Part shown: piece by piece, positions 46,863 through 59,244 of the stretch | Layout of the letters: every line of letters starts with the position of its first letter | How positions within the stretch are numbered: position 1 is the stretch's first letter | Assembly (NCBI GenBank): GCA_903813345.2 | Contig: CAIIXF020000005.1 | Coordinates: 34,041,375 to 34,105,374, forward strand | DNA: 64,000 nt | Direction of reading: 5' to 3' | DNA from: Owenia fusiformis | Lineage: Eukaryota > Annelida > Polychaeta > Sabellida > Oweniidae | Made by a program: the position numbers and the translations under genes | The notes under the pieces: model-generated | Told to the model about the DNA's origin: nothing | Seen by the model: the letters and a program-made list of their open reading frames with translations, nothing else | The model's database searches: none

Positions 46863-48511
46863 GTAGGGTATGTAGGAATTTTTGAAAGTATATTTGATCA
46901 ATATGCATCGTGAATACTGGCAAGTGCGAATTTCAAACTTAAAAATGGCGTAAAATCTTAACTGGGGGTCGGATTGCAATTTTAATTGAAGATCCGGATT
47001 CCCGAGAAAATTCTACCCTTAATTCAAAACTCATACGTTCAATTTGGAGAACTTTTTATTTTGACCTACTTTTCGGACACCATATCTCAAAAGTGGGTCA
47101 AAATACTTTCTGACGGCAAAAGGCTCTCACTATTAGCACACTCTTTGCTACCTGTATACAAAATTTTGAAGCAAATCCTAAAAGTATAGTGCCAGAATCG
47201 CAAAAATAAGGAAAAACTATGAATTTGACCTAGATTTTGACCTAGGCATTTTGGTGTCCAAATATTTAAACTAGGTAGCTTTTGAGGTCCCCTTCTTTTA
47301 TAAGAATTCATTATCTTAAGCTGTACTCAATCTATATCTCGTATTTTACACTTCAAAAAAATCTTTTTTCCTTGACTTTCTATCAGGATACCATCAGATC
47401 GATTTTCCGAAATTTCAAAACGCCATAACTTCCGAACCGGAAGTTGGATCGAAATTTGATTTAAAGATTCGGATTCCTGACAAAATTCTACCCCTAATTC
47501 ATAATTCATACGTTAAATTTGGCGAATTTTTATTTTGACCTAATTTTTGGACACGCCATAACTTTGGAACCGGAAGTCGGATCGAAATTTGGTTTGCAGA
47601 TTCGGATTCCTGAGAAAATTCTACATTTAATTCATAATTCATATGTTAAATTTGGAGAATTTTTTATTTTGACCTACTTTTCGGACACCATATCTCAAAA
47701 GTGGGTCAAAATACTCTCTGACGGCAAAAGGCTAACACTATTAGCACACTCTTTGCTACCTGTATACAGAATTTTGAAGCAAATCCTAAAAGTGTAGTGC
47801 CAGAATCGCAAAAATAAGGAAAAACTCTGAATTTGACCTAGATTTTGACCTAGGCATTTTGCTGTCCAAATTTTAATGCTAGATAGCCTTAGAGGTCCCC
47901 TTCTTTTATAGGCTTTCATTATGTTAAGCTGTACTCAGTCTATATCTCGTATTTTACACTTCGAAGAAGTCTTTTTCCCTATTGACTTAACATGGGGCAC
48001 CAAATTTAGCGATTTTGAGATTTCAAAACGCTATAACTTCTGAACCGGAAGTCGGATCGAAATTTTGTTTGCAGATTCGGATTCCTGAGATAATTCTACA
48101 CTTATTTGATAATTTACACGTTGAATTTGGAGAACTTTTTATGTTCTGACCTACATTTCGGACGTAATTTCTCAAAATCGGTAAGAGTAATCAAAAAACG
48201 ATCGATTTGCCTTTCGGAATTAGCTTTTTTTCTAAGGAACATGATGAAAAAAACCCGGAGCAAAAATACCGAAGGACGACTGAGAAAACTTGTAAAATAG
48301 TGAAAACCCACGATTTGACCTAGTTCTTGACCTTTGACCTAGATAAACATTTGACCTAATTTCCCAGAAACTAGGTTTCATAACCTAGTTGACTATATTA
48401 GCAGATTTAAGTAAGTCCTTCTAGTTGCTGAGAAAAAGTGTTCGGAAAGAAAGAAAGAATAACTAGATTGGTAAATTGAACAAAGTTCAATTTAAGACTC
48501 CAGATTGATTT

Positions 48512-48728
48512 ACTTGAGTAGGTAGCTGAGTAAGTAACTGAGTAGCAAGCTGAGTAAGTAGATGATTAAGTAATTGAGTGAGTAGCTGAGTAGGTAGCTG
48601 AGAAGGAAGCTGAGTAAGCAGCTGAGTAGGTAGCTGAGTAAGTAGCTGAGTAAGTAGCCGAGAAGTAGGTAGCTAAGTAGGTAGCCGAGTAGGTATGTAG
48701 GTAGGTAGGTAGGTAGGTAGGTAGGTAG
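48512..48728. repeat. 12-bp minisatellite running into (GTAG)n (unit 5)
   Basis: GCTGAGTAAGTA-type repeats decay into GTAG repeats at 48,695-48,728. The GTAG tract is cut by the element at 48,729 and resumes at 54,279. The Tyr/Leu-rich ORF across it is a repeat artefact. Confidence 0.8.
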
Positions 48729-49345
48729 CACAGCGAAAAATGGTATAGTATCCGATAGTTTCCGTTGGTATCTCAAATCCCGTATATTTGTAGTATCCTG
48801 GAATATCCTAAAATATACCGATACTTCAAATATTCGGAAATATCCTTGAAAGAATATTTGTGGATACTTTAAATATCAAACTTTCAACATATCCGAATTA
48901 AGGATATTCCAGGATACTTGAAGCCCACGTATCCAAAAATATTTTTGAGTATCCGTATCATTAAAACATATGAACAATGTTTTTGCTATAAATCAAACAA
49001 CAAAGGCCTACATGACCTGAAGCAAATACTTGTAAGTTACGTATCATAACTAAATTAATGCAATCCTTATGAAATAAGTTTCTTTATGTTGTATATAAAA
49101 TAATCAAATATAATTAAAATGAGACGGGGGGGGGGGCGGAGGGGGAGTAAATGTCTATAAAGTGAAAATCCTTTACAAGAATTCTTGTATTTGAGAAATG
49201 AACTCAGTAACTTAGTAATGTCTACACCTCTAAGAATGAAAAATTGGGAAATTTTGAATCAATCGGACTTTTAAGTATCATCTCTTGTCTTATATACATA
49301 TAGTCCCCACTCCGTCCCCCCCCCCCTCCGTCCCACTTTCACGAT

Positions 49346-51060
49346 CACCGGGCGTGAAAAAGAAGTCTGCTTCAAGGCCTCGGAGACGGTATTCTATCCG
49401 TATTTGTACTTTCCCGGGTTTTCTCATCGTTATATTACACTGGAAGAAATGACTAAAATCTCAGAAAGAGGCTGACTTCCGATCGTTAAATTTTTCAAAA
49501 AGAAGAAGGGAAAACGTAATATAAATCGTCCAAAATCTATCGTTTTATTTGTGCATCTCAATATATAATATTGACGCTGAAGATCTTTAGTTATCGAAGA
49601 TTTTGTTTATTTGGACGATAACGACAATTACAATGGTAAACTTCACTTTCAACTGAGACAGAGACCCAATGCATTGATCATTTTGATAATGGGGAAATTT
49701 TCATACACCATCTCCTACATCATTGCGATATGGACTTTCCTGAGACTCGATGAGGAGCGGGATTGGGAGATATATGTTATGAGATTCACCACACCATAGG
49801 CTCTACCAAACCTATGCCACCGCCATACATTTACAAGGGATGAAGCGTAGAAAAGAGTCTGTGTGGGCCAATGCTTTGAAGGTATATAATTTTCATGCAT
49901 ACATTTTGTCACATCTTATTTTTCCACGATGAATTCTTCCTTTCGCCTACATCTTTTATATTTTCACAAATAGAAATATTCCTCAAGCGCGAACATCAGT
50001 TCTGACATTACAAACTAAGAATAAGATCCTTTCACGCGAACCACGATTCTCACACCACGATGCAAAATTCTTATTCGCAATCCACCATTTCCTCGCTCCC
50101 AAACATAATTATGTCTTCACTCGCCCACAGAGATCCGACATCACAAACAATTTGTACATTGTGCATCTATGTGTGGTTCGCAATGTCGCATCTCTGTGCA
50201 CAAGTGAAAAAATATGTTCGGGAGCGACGAAATGGTGGTTCAGTTCCCAAGCAAAGGTTTCACATTCTCGATATGAGAATCGTGATTCGCATGCCAGGCC
50301 CCTGACTTCCACTTGACAATATGCTATGTTACTTTGTGTTGCTTGGTGTCACAAATTCATCCATTTATTGTGATTCCATGAATTTCCAAGCTTTGAAAAT
50401 GTGTGACATTATACATATTCCATTTCAATGTTGTTACAGGATGACACTTCATCTGAAGAAATGGACTGAACAAGGACACCATTAGCTTCATACACAAATC
50501 ACTGAGTACTGACGACTGAGGGCGGAAGTAAAGATGCAGCTGAAGTCCAAGTAAGGGATTATGGGTAGGCCTGTATCATCTATCATTACCCCTAGAGTAT
50601 GAATGGGGGTGTATATGTAGTTCGAGTAAACATACTTTACTAAGGATTATGATAGATGTAGATGTAAAGATCCATCTTGTCAAAATACATAGAAACAAGT
50701 GTAAATAAAATATATGATTTTCCATGTTTTGTTATAACCATCATGTATAATTAGCACTGATTATCTCATATTACAAAGGAGATAAAATATCAAATTATGC
50801 ATCACTACACTCCCAATAAGTCAAGATATCATTCAGCAATAGTAATTTTTTAGTTAAACAAGGATATTGAGACATATAGCCACCATCCACTAGGGGTGGA
50901 GGTGTTTCCAAAACTAGTAGCATGCAAAAGTTACCATGAGTACAGTATTAAGTATGTATTTATGAGTTTGACTATATAACAGAATAAAAACATGTGTACA
51001 TTTTTATTTTCTTGTTACAATAAAAAAAAAGAATGTACAATAAAGTCTTTCTATTTCAGG
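49346..51060 (+). other. Possible captured gene fragments inside the CACTA-like element
   Basis: GC-richer sequence around 49,310-49,450 looks promoter-like. A frame ending at 49,881 reads MKRRKESVWANALK before a GTATAT donor. In matching phase, TGTTACAG at 50,433-50,440 precedes DDTSSEEMD and a stop. This would be a short C-terminal exon pair, but I found no start or upstream exons and do not recognise the protein. Weak. Confidence 0.25.
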
Positions 51061-51247
51061 ACACTATACCCACTACCCATTGACCAGGCGGAAAAAGACA
51101 ATTTGCAGAGAGAGAGAGAGAGAGAGTGCAGCTCATGTACATTGTAGAACAGAACAAAGTTTATATGTGAACAATATTTGTGAGGAGAGAATGTGGATAG
51201 GATGTTGATTTCACAAATCGTGAAGACATTCAGTCGTTCATGGATAA

Positions 51248-51524
51248 TATAGATTGGGTTAATTTGGCGCTCGCTTTAATTTGGCGAAATTGAAAACTTC
51301 GCCAAAATAAATCTTCGCCAAAATTTGATACTCAGGGAAAAACTAGAAAGGAAAAGCGCGGTATAGTAGCAGCATCGATCGAGGTGCAAATGTGAAGGAT
51401 GATCTCACAAAACTGTACAAATGTGGTGAATATCTCTGCATATCCGCCAAATTAAATAGCCGCCAATGTGCCAAAAATGGCAACATCGCCAAATTGAGTA
51501 ACACCAAATTAACCCAATCTACAG
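51248..51524. mobile_element. TA-type MITE, copy 2 (internally deleted)
   Basis: Same termini as 22,665-23,174 (AGATTGGGTTAATTTGGCGC and complement), but about 277 bp long. The left terminus has lost part of CTGTAG. Shared core GCAGCATCGAT and GGATGATCTCACAAAA. Confidence 0.8.
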
Positions 51525-51549
51525 TAGTTCTATTCATCTACAAAGAAAG

Positions 51550-53690
51550 GCACACACATTACACACAACTCTGTTCTAGTATCAAGGGGCAGATTTATTA
51601 AAATCATACATCTCCAAGAATAACCACACACATTACACGCAACTTTGTTCTAGTTTCGGTTCGGAGGAGGGAAAGATTTATTAAAATTACACATCTCTAA
51701 GAATAGCTACACACATATAACACTTAACTCTGTTCTACTATCCGGGGGATTTATTAAAATCATACATCTCCAAGAATAGCCACATATATATTACACGCAA
51801 CTCTGTTCTAGTATCAGGGGGCAGATTAATTAAAATCATTCATCTCCAAGAATAGTCACACACATATTACACACAACTCTGTTCTTGTGTCAGGTTTGAA
51901 GATTTAAAATGATCACACATCTCCAAGAATAGCCACATACATATTACACACAACTCTGTCCTTGTGTCAGGTGTGAAGATTTATAATGATCACACATCTC
52001 CAAGAATAGCCACACACATATTACACACAACTCTGTTCTTATGTCAGGTGTGAAGATTTATAATGATCACACATCTCCAAGAATAGCCACATACATATTA
52101 CACACAACTCTGTTCTTGTGTCAGGTGTGAAGATTTATAATGATCACACATCTCCAAGAATAGCCACACACATATTACACACAACTCTGTTCTTATGTCA
52201 GGTGTGAAGATTTATAATGATCACACATCTCCAAGAATAGCCACATACATATTACACACAACTCTGTTCTTGTGTCAGGTGTGAAGATTTATAATGATCA
52301 CACATCTCCAAGAATAGCCACATACATATTACACTCAACTCAGTTCTACTATCAGGGGGATTTATTAAAATCATACAACTCCAGGAATAGCCACATACAT
52401 ATTACACACAACTCTGTTCTTGTGTCAGGTGTGAAGATTTATAATGATCACACATCTCCAAGAATAGCCACACACATATTACACTCAACTCTTTTTTATG
52501 TCAGGTGTGAAGATTTATGATGATCACACATCTCCAAGAATAGCCACATACATATTACACACAACTCTGTTCTTGTGTCAGGTGTGAAGATTTATGATGA
52601 TCACACATCTCCAAGAATAGCCACACACATATTACACACAACTCTTTTTTTATGTCAGGTGTGAAGATTTATAATGATCACACATCTCCAAGAATAGCTA
52701 CATACATATTACACACAACTCTGTTCTTGTGTCAGGTGTGAAGAATTATAATGATCACATATCTCCAAGAATAGCCACATACATATTACACTCAACTCTG
52801 TTCTACTATCAGGGGATTTATTAAAATCATGCATCTCAAAGAATAGCCACATTCACATTACACACAACTCTGTCCTTGCGTCAGGTGTGAAGATTCATTA
52901 AAATCACACATCTCCAAGAATAGCCACACGCATATTACACACAACTCTGTTCTTATGTTAGGTGTGAAGATTTAAAATGATCACACATCTCGAAGAATAG
53001 CTACATACATATTACACACAACTCTGCTCTAGAATGGGGGGGGGGATTTATTAAAATCATACATCTCTAAGAATAGCCACACACACATTACACACAACTC
53101 TGTCCTTGTGTCAGGTGTGAAGATTTATAAAGACCACACATCTCCAAGAATAGCCACATACATATTAAACACAACTCTGTTCTAGAATCGGGGGGGGGAG
53201 AGATTTATTAAAATCATACATTTCCAAGAATAGCCACACGCATAAAACACACAACTCTGTCCTTGTGTCAGGTGTGAAAATTTATAAAGATCACACATCT
53301 CTAGGAATAGCCACACACACATATTACACACAACTCTATTCTTGTGTTGTGTGTGAAGATTTATTAAAATCACACATCTCAAAGAATAGCCACACACATA
53401 TTACACATAACTCTGTTCTTGTACCAGAGCAGGGAGATTTATCAAAATCACACATCTCCAAGAATAGCCACACACATATTACACATAACTCTGTTCTTGT
53501 ATCAGGGGGAGGGGAAGAATTATTAAAAGCACACATCTCCAAGAAAAGCCACCCATATATAACGCACAACTCTCTTCTTGTATCAGGGGGAAGATTTGTT
53601 TTAATCACACATCTCCAAGAATAGCAACGCACACATTGCAGTACACACAACTACAGATTAAAATTACACATCCCCGAGAATTGCCACACA
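51550..53690. repeat. 77-bp minisatellite, about 28 units
   Basis: Unit built from CACATCTCCAAGAATAGCCA, ACATATTACACACAACTCTG, TTCTTGTGTCAGG and TGTGAAGATTTATAATGAT. Central units are nearly identical; edge units are diverged, with G-runs replacing part of the unit. 77 is not a multiple of three, so ORFs across it are not coding. Confidence 0.92.
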
Positions 53691-53710
53691 CATTGATCAC
53701 ACAATAATAT

Positions 53711-53797
53711 GGCAGCCACAGCAGTACCTAAAACGAAGAAGGTCAAAGTAGAACAACATCCCAAGTTCCTTGAACTGGTCTATACGTCCTTGTGATC
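53711..53797 (+). pseudogene. Possible histone H1-like N-terminal fragment
   Basis: A 28-codon frame reads MAATAVPKTKKVKVEQ then HPKFLELVYTSL and stop. It resembles the start of a linker histone globular domain (HP...MV..AI) after a Lys-rich tail, then is truncated. AATAAA follows at about 53,857. Short, so chance resemblance is possible. Confidence 0.25.
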
Positions 53798-54278
53798 TGA
53801 TGTTTTTATTCTTACATGTATTGTACATTTCATTTGCATTTAATGTATTAATTTAATAAAATAATGAACTGTACATAATGTAAATGCCTCTTTTCGTGTT
53901 TAGTTTTTGGGTAATGTGAACGAAAATATCCTTGCTGTATATGTAAAAAATCCCGACCGTATTAATGAATATCCCGAAAATATTCAGAAAGTATTCATAA
54001 ATATCCGGAAAAATGGTTGAATATTCAGCCGTATTTGTGAGTAACCGAATCATATATTAGTCGTATCCCTAAGAATACGTGAAAAAACGAGATGTATATC
54101 AGTAGTATCCAGAACTGTGGATATTTCAGGATATCAGTGTTCCGTCTCTCAATAATATCCGTGAATCTCCAAATTCGAGATACTCATCGTATTTATCACG
54201 GATTCTTAAGGATACGTTCCATATTCCTATAATATCTCGCAAGTATCCAGGCAGGATTCATTATCATTTTTCGCTGTG

Positions 54279-54475
54279 TAGGTAGGTAGGTAGGTAGGTA
54301 GGTAGGTAGGTAGGTAGGTAGGTAGGTAGGTAGGTAGGTAGGTAGGTAGGTAGGTAGGTAGGTAGGTAGGTAGGTAGGTAGGTAGGTAGGTAGGTAGGTA
54401 GGTAGGTAGGTAGGTAGGTAGGTAGGTAGGTAGGTAGGTAGGTAGGTAGGTAGGTAAGTAGGTAGGTAAGTAGGA
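54279..54475. repeat. (GTAG)n microsatellite, about 48 copies
   Basis: Near-perfect GTAG tetranucleotide tract directly after the CACTA-like element, interrupted only by GTAA variants at the far end. Confidence 0.95.
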
Positions 54476-56089
54476 ATTTTTGACCGAAAGTCGGATTGAA
54501 ATTTGGTTTGCAGATTCAGATTCCTGGGAAAATTCTACCCTTATTTCATAACTCATACATTAAATTTCGAGATTTTTTTATTTTGACCCACTTTTAGGAC
54601 GCCATATCTCAAAAATGGGTCAAAATACTTTCTGACGGCAAAAGGCTATCACTATTAGCACACTCTTTTTTACCTGTATACAAAATCTTGAAGAAAATCC
54701 TAAAAGTGTAGTGCCAGAATCGTAAAAATAAGGAAAAACTATGAATTTGACCTAGATTTTGACCTAGGCATTTTGGTGTCTAAATATTGAAACTAGGTAG
54801 CTTTTGAGGTCCCCTTCTTTTATAGGAATTCATTATCTTAAGCTGTACTCAGTCTATATCTCGTATTTTACACTTCAAAAAAAAATTTTTTCCTTGACTT
54901 TCTATCAGGATACCATCAGATCGATTTTTCTCGAAATTTCAAAACGCCATAACTTCCAAACCGGAAGTCGGATCGAAATTTGGTTTGGAGATTTGGATTC
55001 CAGAGAAAATTCTTCCCTTAATTCATAACTTATATGTTAAATTTGGTGAATTTTTATTTTGACCTACTTTTTGGACACGCCATAACTTCTAAACCGGAAG
55101 TCGGATTGAAATTTGGTTTGCAGATTCGGATTCCTTGGAAAATTCTACCCTTAATTCATAGCTCATACGTTAAATTTGGAGAACTTTTCATTTTGACCTA
55201 CTTTTCGGACACCATATCTCAAAAGTGGGTCAAAATACTTTCTGACGGCAAAAGGCTAACACTATTAGCACACTCTTGGCTACCTGTATACAAAATTTTG
55301 AAGCAAATTATTAAAGTGTAGTGTCAGAATCGCAAAAATAAGAAAATACTATAAATTTGACCTAGATTTTGACCTAGGCATTTTGCTGTCCAAATTTTAA
55401 AGCTAGATAGCCTTCGAGGTCCCCTTCTTTTAAAGGCTTTCATTATGTTAAGCTATACTCAGTCTATATCTCGTATTTTACACTTAGAAGAAGTCTTTTT
55501 CCCCATTGACTTAACATGGGGCACCAAATTTAGCGATTTTGAGATTTCAAAACGCTATAACTTCCGAACCGGAAGTCGGATCGAAATTTTGTTTGCAGAT
55601 TCGGATTCCTGAGATAATTCTACACTTATTTGATAATTTACACGTTGAAATTGGAGAACTTTTTATGTTCTGACCTACTTTTCGGACGTCATTTCTCAAA
55701 ATCGGTAAGAGTAATCAAAAAACGATTTGCCTTTCGGAATTAGCTTTTTTTCTAAGGAACATGATGAAAAAACCCGGAGCAAAAATACCGAAGGACGACT
55801 GAGAAAACTTGTAAAATAGTGAAAAGCCACGATTTGACCTAGTTCTTGACCTTTGACCTAGATAAACATTTGACCTAATTTCCCAGAAACTAGGTTTCAT
55901 TACCTAGTTGACTATGTTAGCAGATTTAAGTAAGTCCTTCTAGTTGCTGAGAAAAAGTGTTCAGAAAGAAAGAAAGAAAGAATAACTAGACTTTGGAAAT
56001 TGAACGAAGTTCAATTTCAGACTCCAGATTTAGACCATTTTTAGCCGAGTCATCCAGAATAAGCCGAGTCATCCAGAATAAGATGGATG

Positions 56090-56268
56090 AATAAAATAGG
56101 AAGGTAGGATAGGATTGAATAGGAAGGAACGATAGGATAGAATAAGAAAGAAGGATAGGATAGAACAGAATAGGAAGAAAGGATATGATAGGAGAGGATA
56201 GGAAGGAAAAGATACGAAGGAAGGATAGATAGGAAGGATAGGATAGGATAAGATCAGATAGGAAGGAT
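56090..56268. repeat. GGATA/GGAAG simple-sequence tract
   Basis: Purine-rich mixed pentamer repeats (GGATAGGATA, GGAAGGA) in array unit 6, in the position taken by the 12-bp minisatellite in other units. Confidence 0.85.
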
Positions 56269-57714
56269 GGACAAATTTTTCAATATTTTCAACTTCTGTA
56301 CTCTTGACTTTCTATCAGGATACCATCAGATCGATTTTCCGAAATTGAGCTTTCAAAACGCCATAACTTTCGAACCGGAAGTCGGATCGAAATTTGCTTT
56401 GCAGACTCAGATTCCTGAGAAAATTTTACCCTTAATTCATAACTCATATGTTGAATTTGGAGAACTTTTTATTTTGACCTACTTTTCAGACAATATATCT
56501 CAAAAGTGGGTTGAAATACTTTCTGACGGCAAAGGCTAGCACTATGAGCACACTCTTTCCTACCTGTATACAAAATTTTGAAGCAAATCATTTAAACATA
56601 GTGTCAGAATCGCAAAAATAAGGAAAAACTATGAATTTGACCTAGATTTTGACCTAGGGATTTTGGTGTCCAAATTTTGAAGTTAGGTAGCCTTCGAGGT
56701 CCCCTTCTTTTATAGGCTTTACTTAGCTGTACTTAGTCTATATCTCGTATTTTACACTTCAAAAAAATCTTTTTTCCCATTGACATAACATGGGGCACCA
56801 AATTTAGCGATTTTTGAGTTTTCAAAATGTCATAACTTCCGAACCGAAAGTCGGATCGAAATTTAATTTGCAGATTCGGATTTCTGAGAAAATTCTATAC
56901 TTAATTCATAACCCAAACGTTAAATTTGGAGAATTTTTTATTTTGACCTACTTTTCGGACACCATATCTCAAAAGCGGGTCAAAAAACTTTCTGACGGCA
57001 AAAGGCTAACACTATAAGCACACTCTTGGCTACATGTATACAAAAGTTCGAAGAATATAATTAATCTGTAGTGTCAGAATCGCAAAAATAAGGAAAAACT
57101 TTGAATTTGACCTAGATTTTGACCTAGGCATTTTGGTGTCCAAATTTTTATGAAAAAAAGGTTTTGAGGTCCCTTTCATTTATGGGCTTCCATTAAGTTT
57201 AGCTGGGCTTAGTCTATATCTCGTATTTTACACTTCAAAAAAATATTTTTTCCCATTGAATTAACATGGGGCACCAAATTTAGCGATTTTTGAATTTTCA
57301 AAATGCCATAACTTCTGAACCGGAAGTCAGATCTAAATTTAGTTTTCAGATTCGGAATCCTGAGAAAATTTCCTATAAGACTGATATCCTGGACATTGGA
57401 TTCGGAGAACTTTTTTTGGACCTCATTTTCGGACACTGATATCTCGAAATCGGTTTGAGATACTTAAAAACTAAATCGACCCTAGATTTTCTACTTTTGT
57501 ATGAGGAACACAATGAAAAAAACCCGGATCGAAAATATTGAAGGACGACTGAGAAAATCGAAAAAAGTGACAAAGTACTGGATTTGACCCAGATCCTGAC
57601 CTTTGACCTAGATAAAAATTTGACCCAATTTCCCACCAACTAGATACTGAACCTAAATGAACTGTATAATGGTATTAACTGGATTACTTACAGTTACTGA
57701 AAAAACTCTTAAAG

Positions 57715-57955
57715 AATAATAAGAAGAAGAATAATAAGAATACTGGCAAAAACAATAGACTCCAGATTGACATCTGGAGTCTAATAATAAGAAAACTGGC
57801 AAAAGCAATAGACTCCAGATGAAATCTGGAGTCTAATAATAATAATAATAAGAAAACTGGCAAAAGCAATAGACTCCAGATTTTCATCTGGAGTCTAATA
57901 AGAAAACAGGCAAAAACAATAGACTCCAGATTTTCAATCTGGAGTCTAATAATAA
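57715..57955. repeat. Four tandem hairpins at the right end of the array
   Basis: Four units of 45-60 bp: AATAATAAGAAAACTGGCAA, an A-rich link, then GACTCCAGAT-loop(3-5)-ATCTGGAGTC and TAATAAT. Stems are 9-11 bp. The stem sequence is the same ACTCCAGAT that stands after the 5' palindrome of every array unit. Confidence 0.85.
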
Positions 57956-59244
57956 ACCTAGGCTAACAGCACGGCACTGTGTTTGAGAACAAACTAGCTC
58001 ACTCTGAAGTTCATCGTGAAGCAGATGAGACGTTTATTGTTTATGAATGGTAGTTTCAAGCACATTTGAGAGACGGGAGTGCCCCGTGTCTCAAGTTACT
58101 AACTTTGGTTACATCCACAGGATGGGTCAAATAATTATAACCAAGATTATAATTTCCGCTTGATTCACTTATGAATATCATCCTCCTAGGCAGGTTTCCA
58201 GAATCCGTACCTCCTTCCCCCTGTCATAAGCAGTTAGCATTTCCACTATTAAGAACTCGCAATAGCAGAAGTGTTGCCATCTTTTATTCAGCTTTTAATT
58301 TGGGCTAGAGTTGTATTCACTTACCGTGCTAAAATCTTGGAAAAGTGGCTTAATTTCATGATTTATCAAAGTGTGTTAGTTGAATCTGTATAAAACTTGA
58401 ATGTTATACCACATGATGACCCTGTTTATGTACATGTTGTGATTAAACATGCAAATGTTGATTGACATACAAATAATTCAAGGTTTTAAAGAATTTTAGC
58501 ATTGCATCTATGGATATTTGGCCCAAGTTTTTTTAAATTGTCCTAGAAAATTATTCAAATTACATAACTGTGTAAATCAAAGCTATTATAGGAGAAAGCA
58601 TTTTACTAAATTCATTAGAGGTCTAATATGCAAGTCTCTGAAAATCTCACAAAAAACGAGATCTAGCGAGATTTGAAAAGCTATATGGAAACTATACTAT
58701 TTGATTCACTGTCGCAACACTGCGACAGCAATCATGTATACGTTATTTGCGCATAATTTAGATCACTTGATTCAATTTAATCGAGCGCTTCCAACTTGGT
58801 TTTAGCATGGGGTAAAAAGAAAGAAGATATAATGAATTTTGAAGCCCTGTGATCGGAGGATGATGAATATGAATGAGATCATTTGAATAAGTATACATTG
58901 AACAACCCTTGTATATTCTGTTCCTCGCGATTTAAAGTTACTATTTCTAGCCCTACCTAGTTTGATTGTTTACAATAAGTTAATCATATCAATTTGAATG
59001 TTACATTTTTGATGTTATGCTGTAAAACTTTTATATGGTATTATATATTTCATGTGCCTTGTGACCCTATTGCCATATACAGGGGTACAAATTCCCATAG
59101 ATAATTGATAGTTCTGCAAATATGAAAATAAACGTTTTTACTTATAAGTTAACAGAAATGTATTTATCTAATTCATGGAACAGGTCTAATAAAATCTTTA
59201 CTGTAGAATTATATTTTCACAAATATGTGGTTAATTAGTGGATA
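57956..59244. other. Intron 7 of ZP gene B, distal part
   Basis: Mostly unrecognised. A small hairpin CTGTCGCA-ACAC-TGCGACAG lies near 58,709-58,728. Bases 59,090-59,244 are homologous to gene A intron 7 next to exon 7 and to 40,725-40,800. Confidence 0.45.

Larger units (their letters stand above)
48729..54278. mobile_element. 5.55-kb CACTA/EnSpm-like nonautonomous transposon
   Basis: Ends are CACAGCGAAAAATGGTA and, reversed, CACAGCGAAAAATGATA, with a 3-bp duplication TAG on both sides (48,726-48,728; 54,279-54,281) inside a GTAG microsatellite. Several hundred bases at each end are dense in GTATCC/GGATAC/ATATCC words in both orientations, as in CACTA subterminal repeats. The inside carries a G-rich inverted-repeat segment (49,122-49,345), possible gene fragments (49,400-50,475 and 53,711-53,797), a (GA)n run at 51,108, a nested MITE and a 77-bp minisatellite. 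I find no transposase. Confidence 0.82.
40912..57955. repeat. Higher-order tandem array, six units, Helentron/HINE-like
   Basis: Units start at 40,912, 42,804, 44,871, 46,555, 48,461 and 55,984. Each opens AACTAGA, a palindrome AAATTGAACAAGTTCAATTT (sometimes with an extra base) and AGACTCCAGATT. Next come 12-bp GCTGAGTAAGTA or GAGTCATCCAGAATA repeats in most units, then two to four sub-repeats of about 475 bp, and last a variant sub-repeat ending in TGACCTTTGACCTAGATAAA. Units 3 and 6 end in tandem hairpins. Palindromic 5' end, subterminal inverted ACTCCAGAT, internal tandem repeats and 3' hairpins fit Helentron-associated elements. A 5.55-kb element interrupts unit 5. No convincing gene. 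Confidence 0.75.

Noticed and set aside
51550-53690. Regular 77-bp repeats could be mistaken for a CRISPR array
   Set aside because: The whole unit repeats with no conserved-repeat/unique-spacer division, in an intron-rich eukaryotic context.
54227-54556. ORF of repeated Tyr-Leu-Pro-Thr
   Set aside because: Pure translation of the GTAG microsatellite on the minus strand.
58709-58728. Small perfect hairpin CTGTCGCA-ACAC-TGCGACAG
   Set aside because: Too short and isolated to support a regulatory or RNA-gene call.
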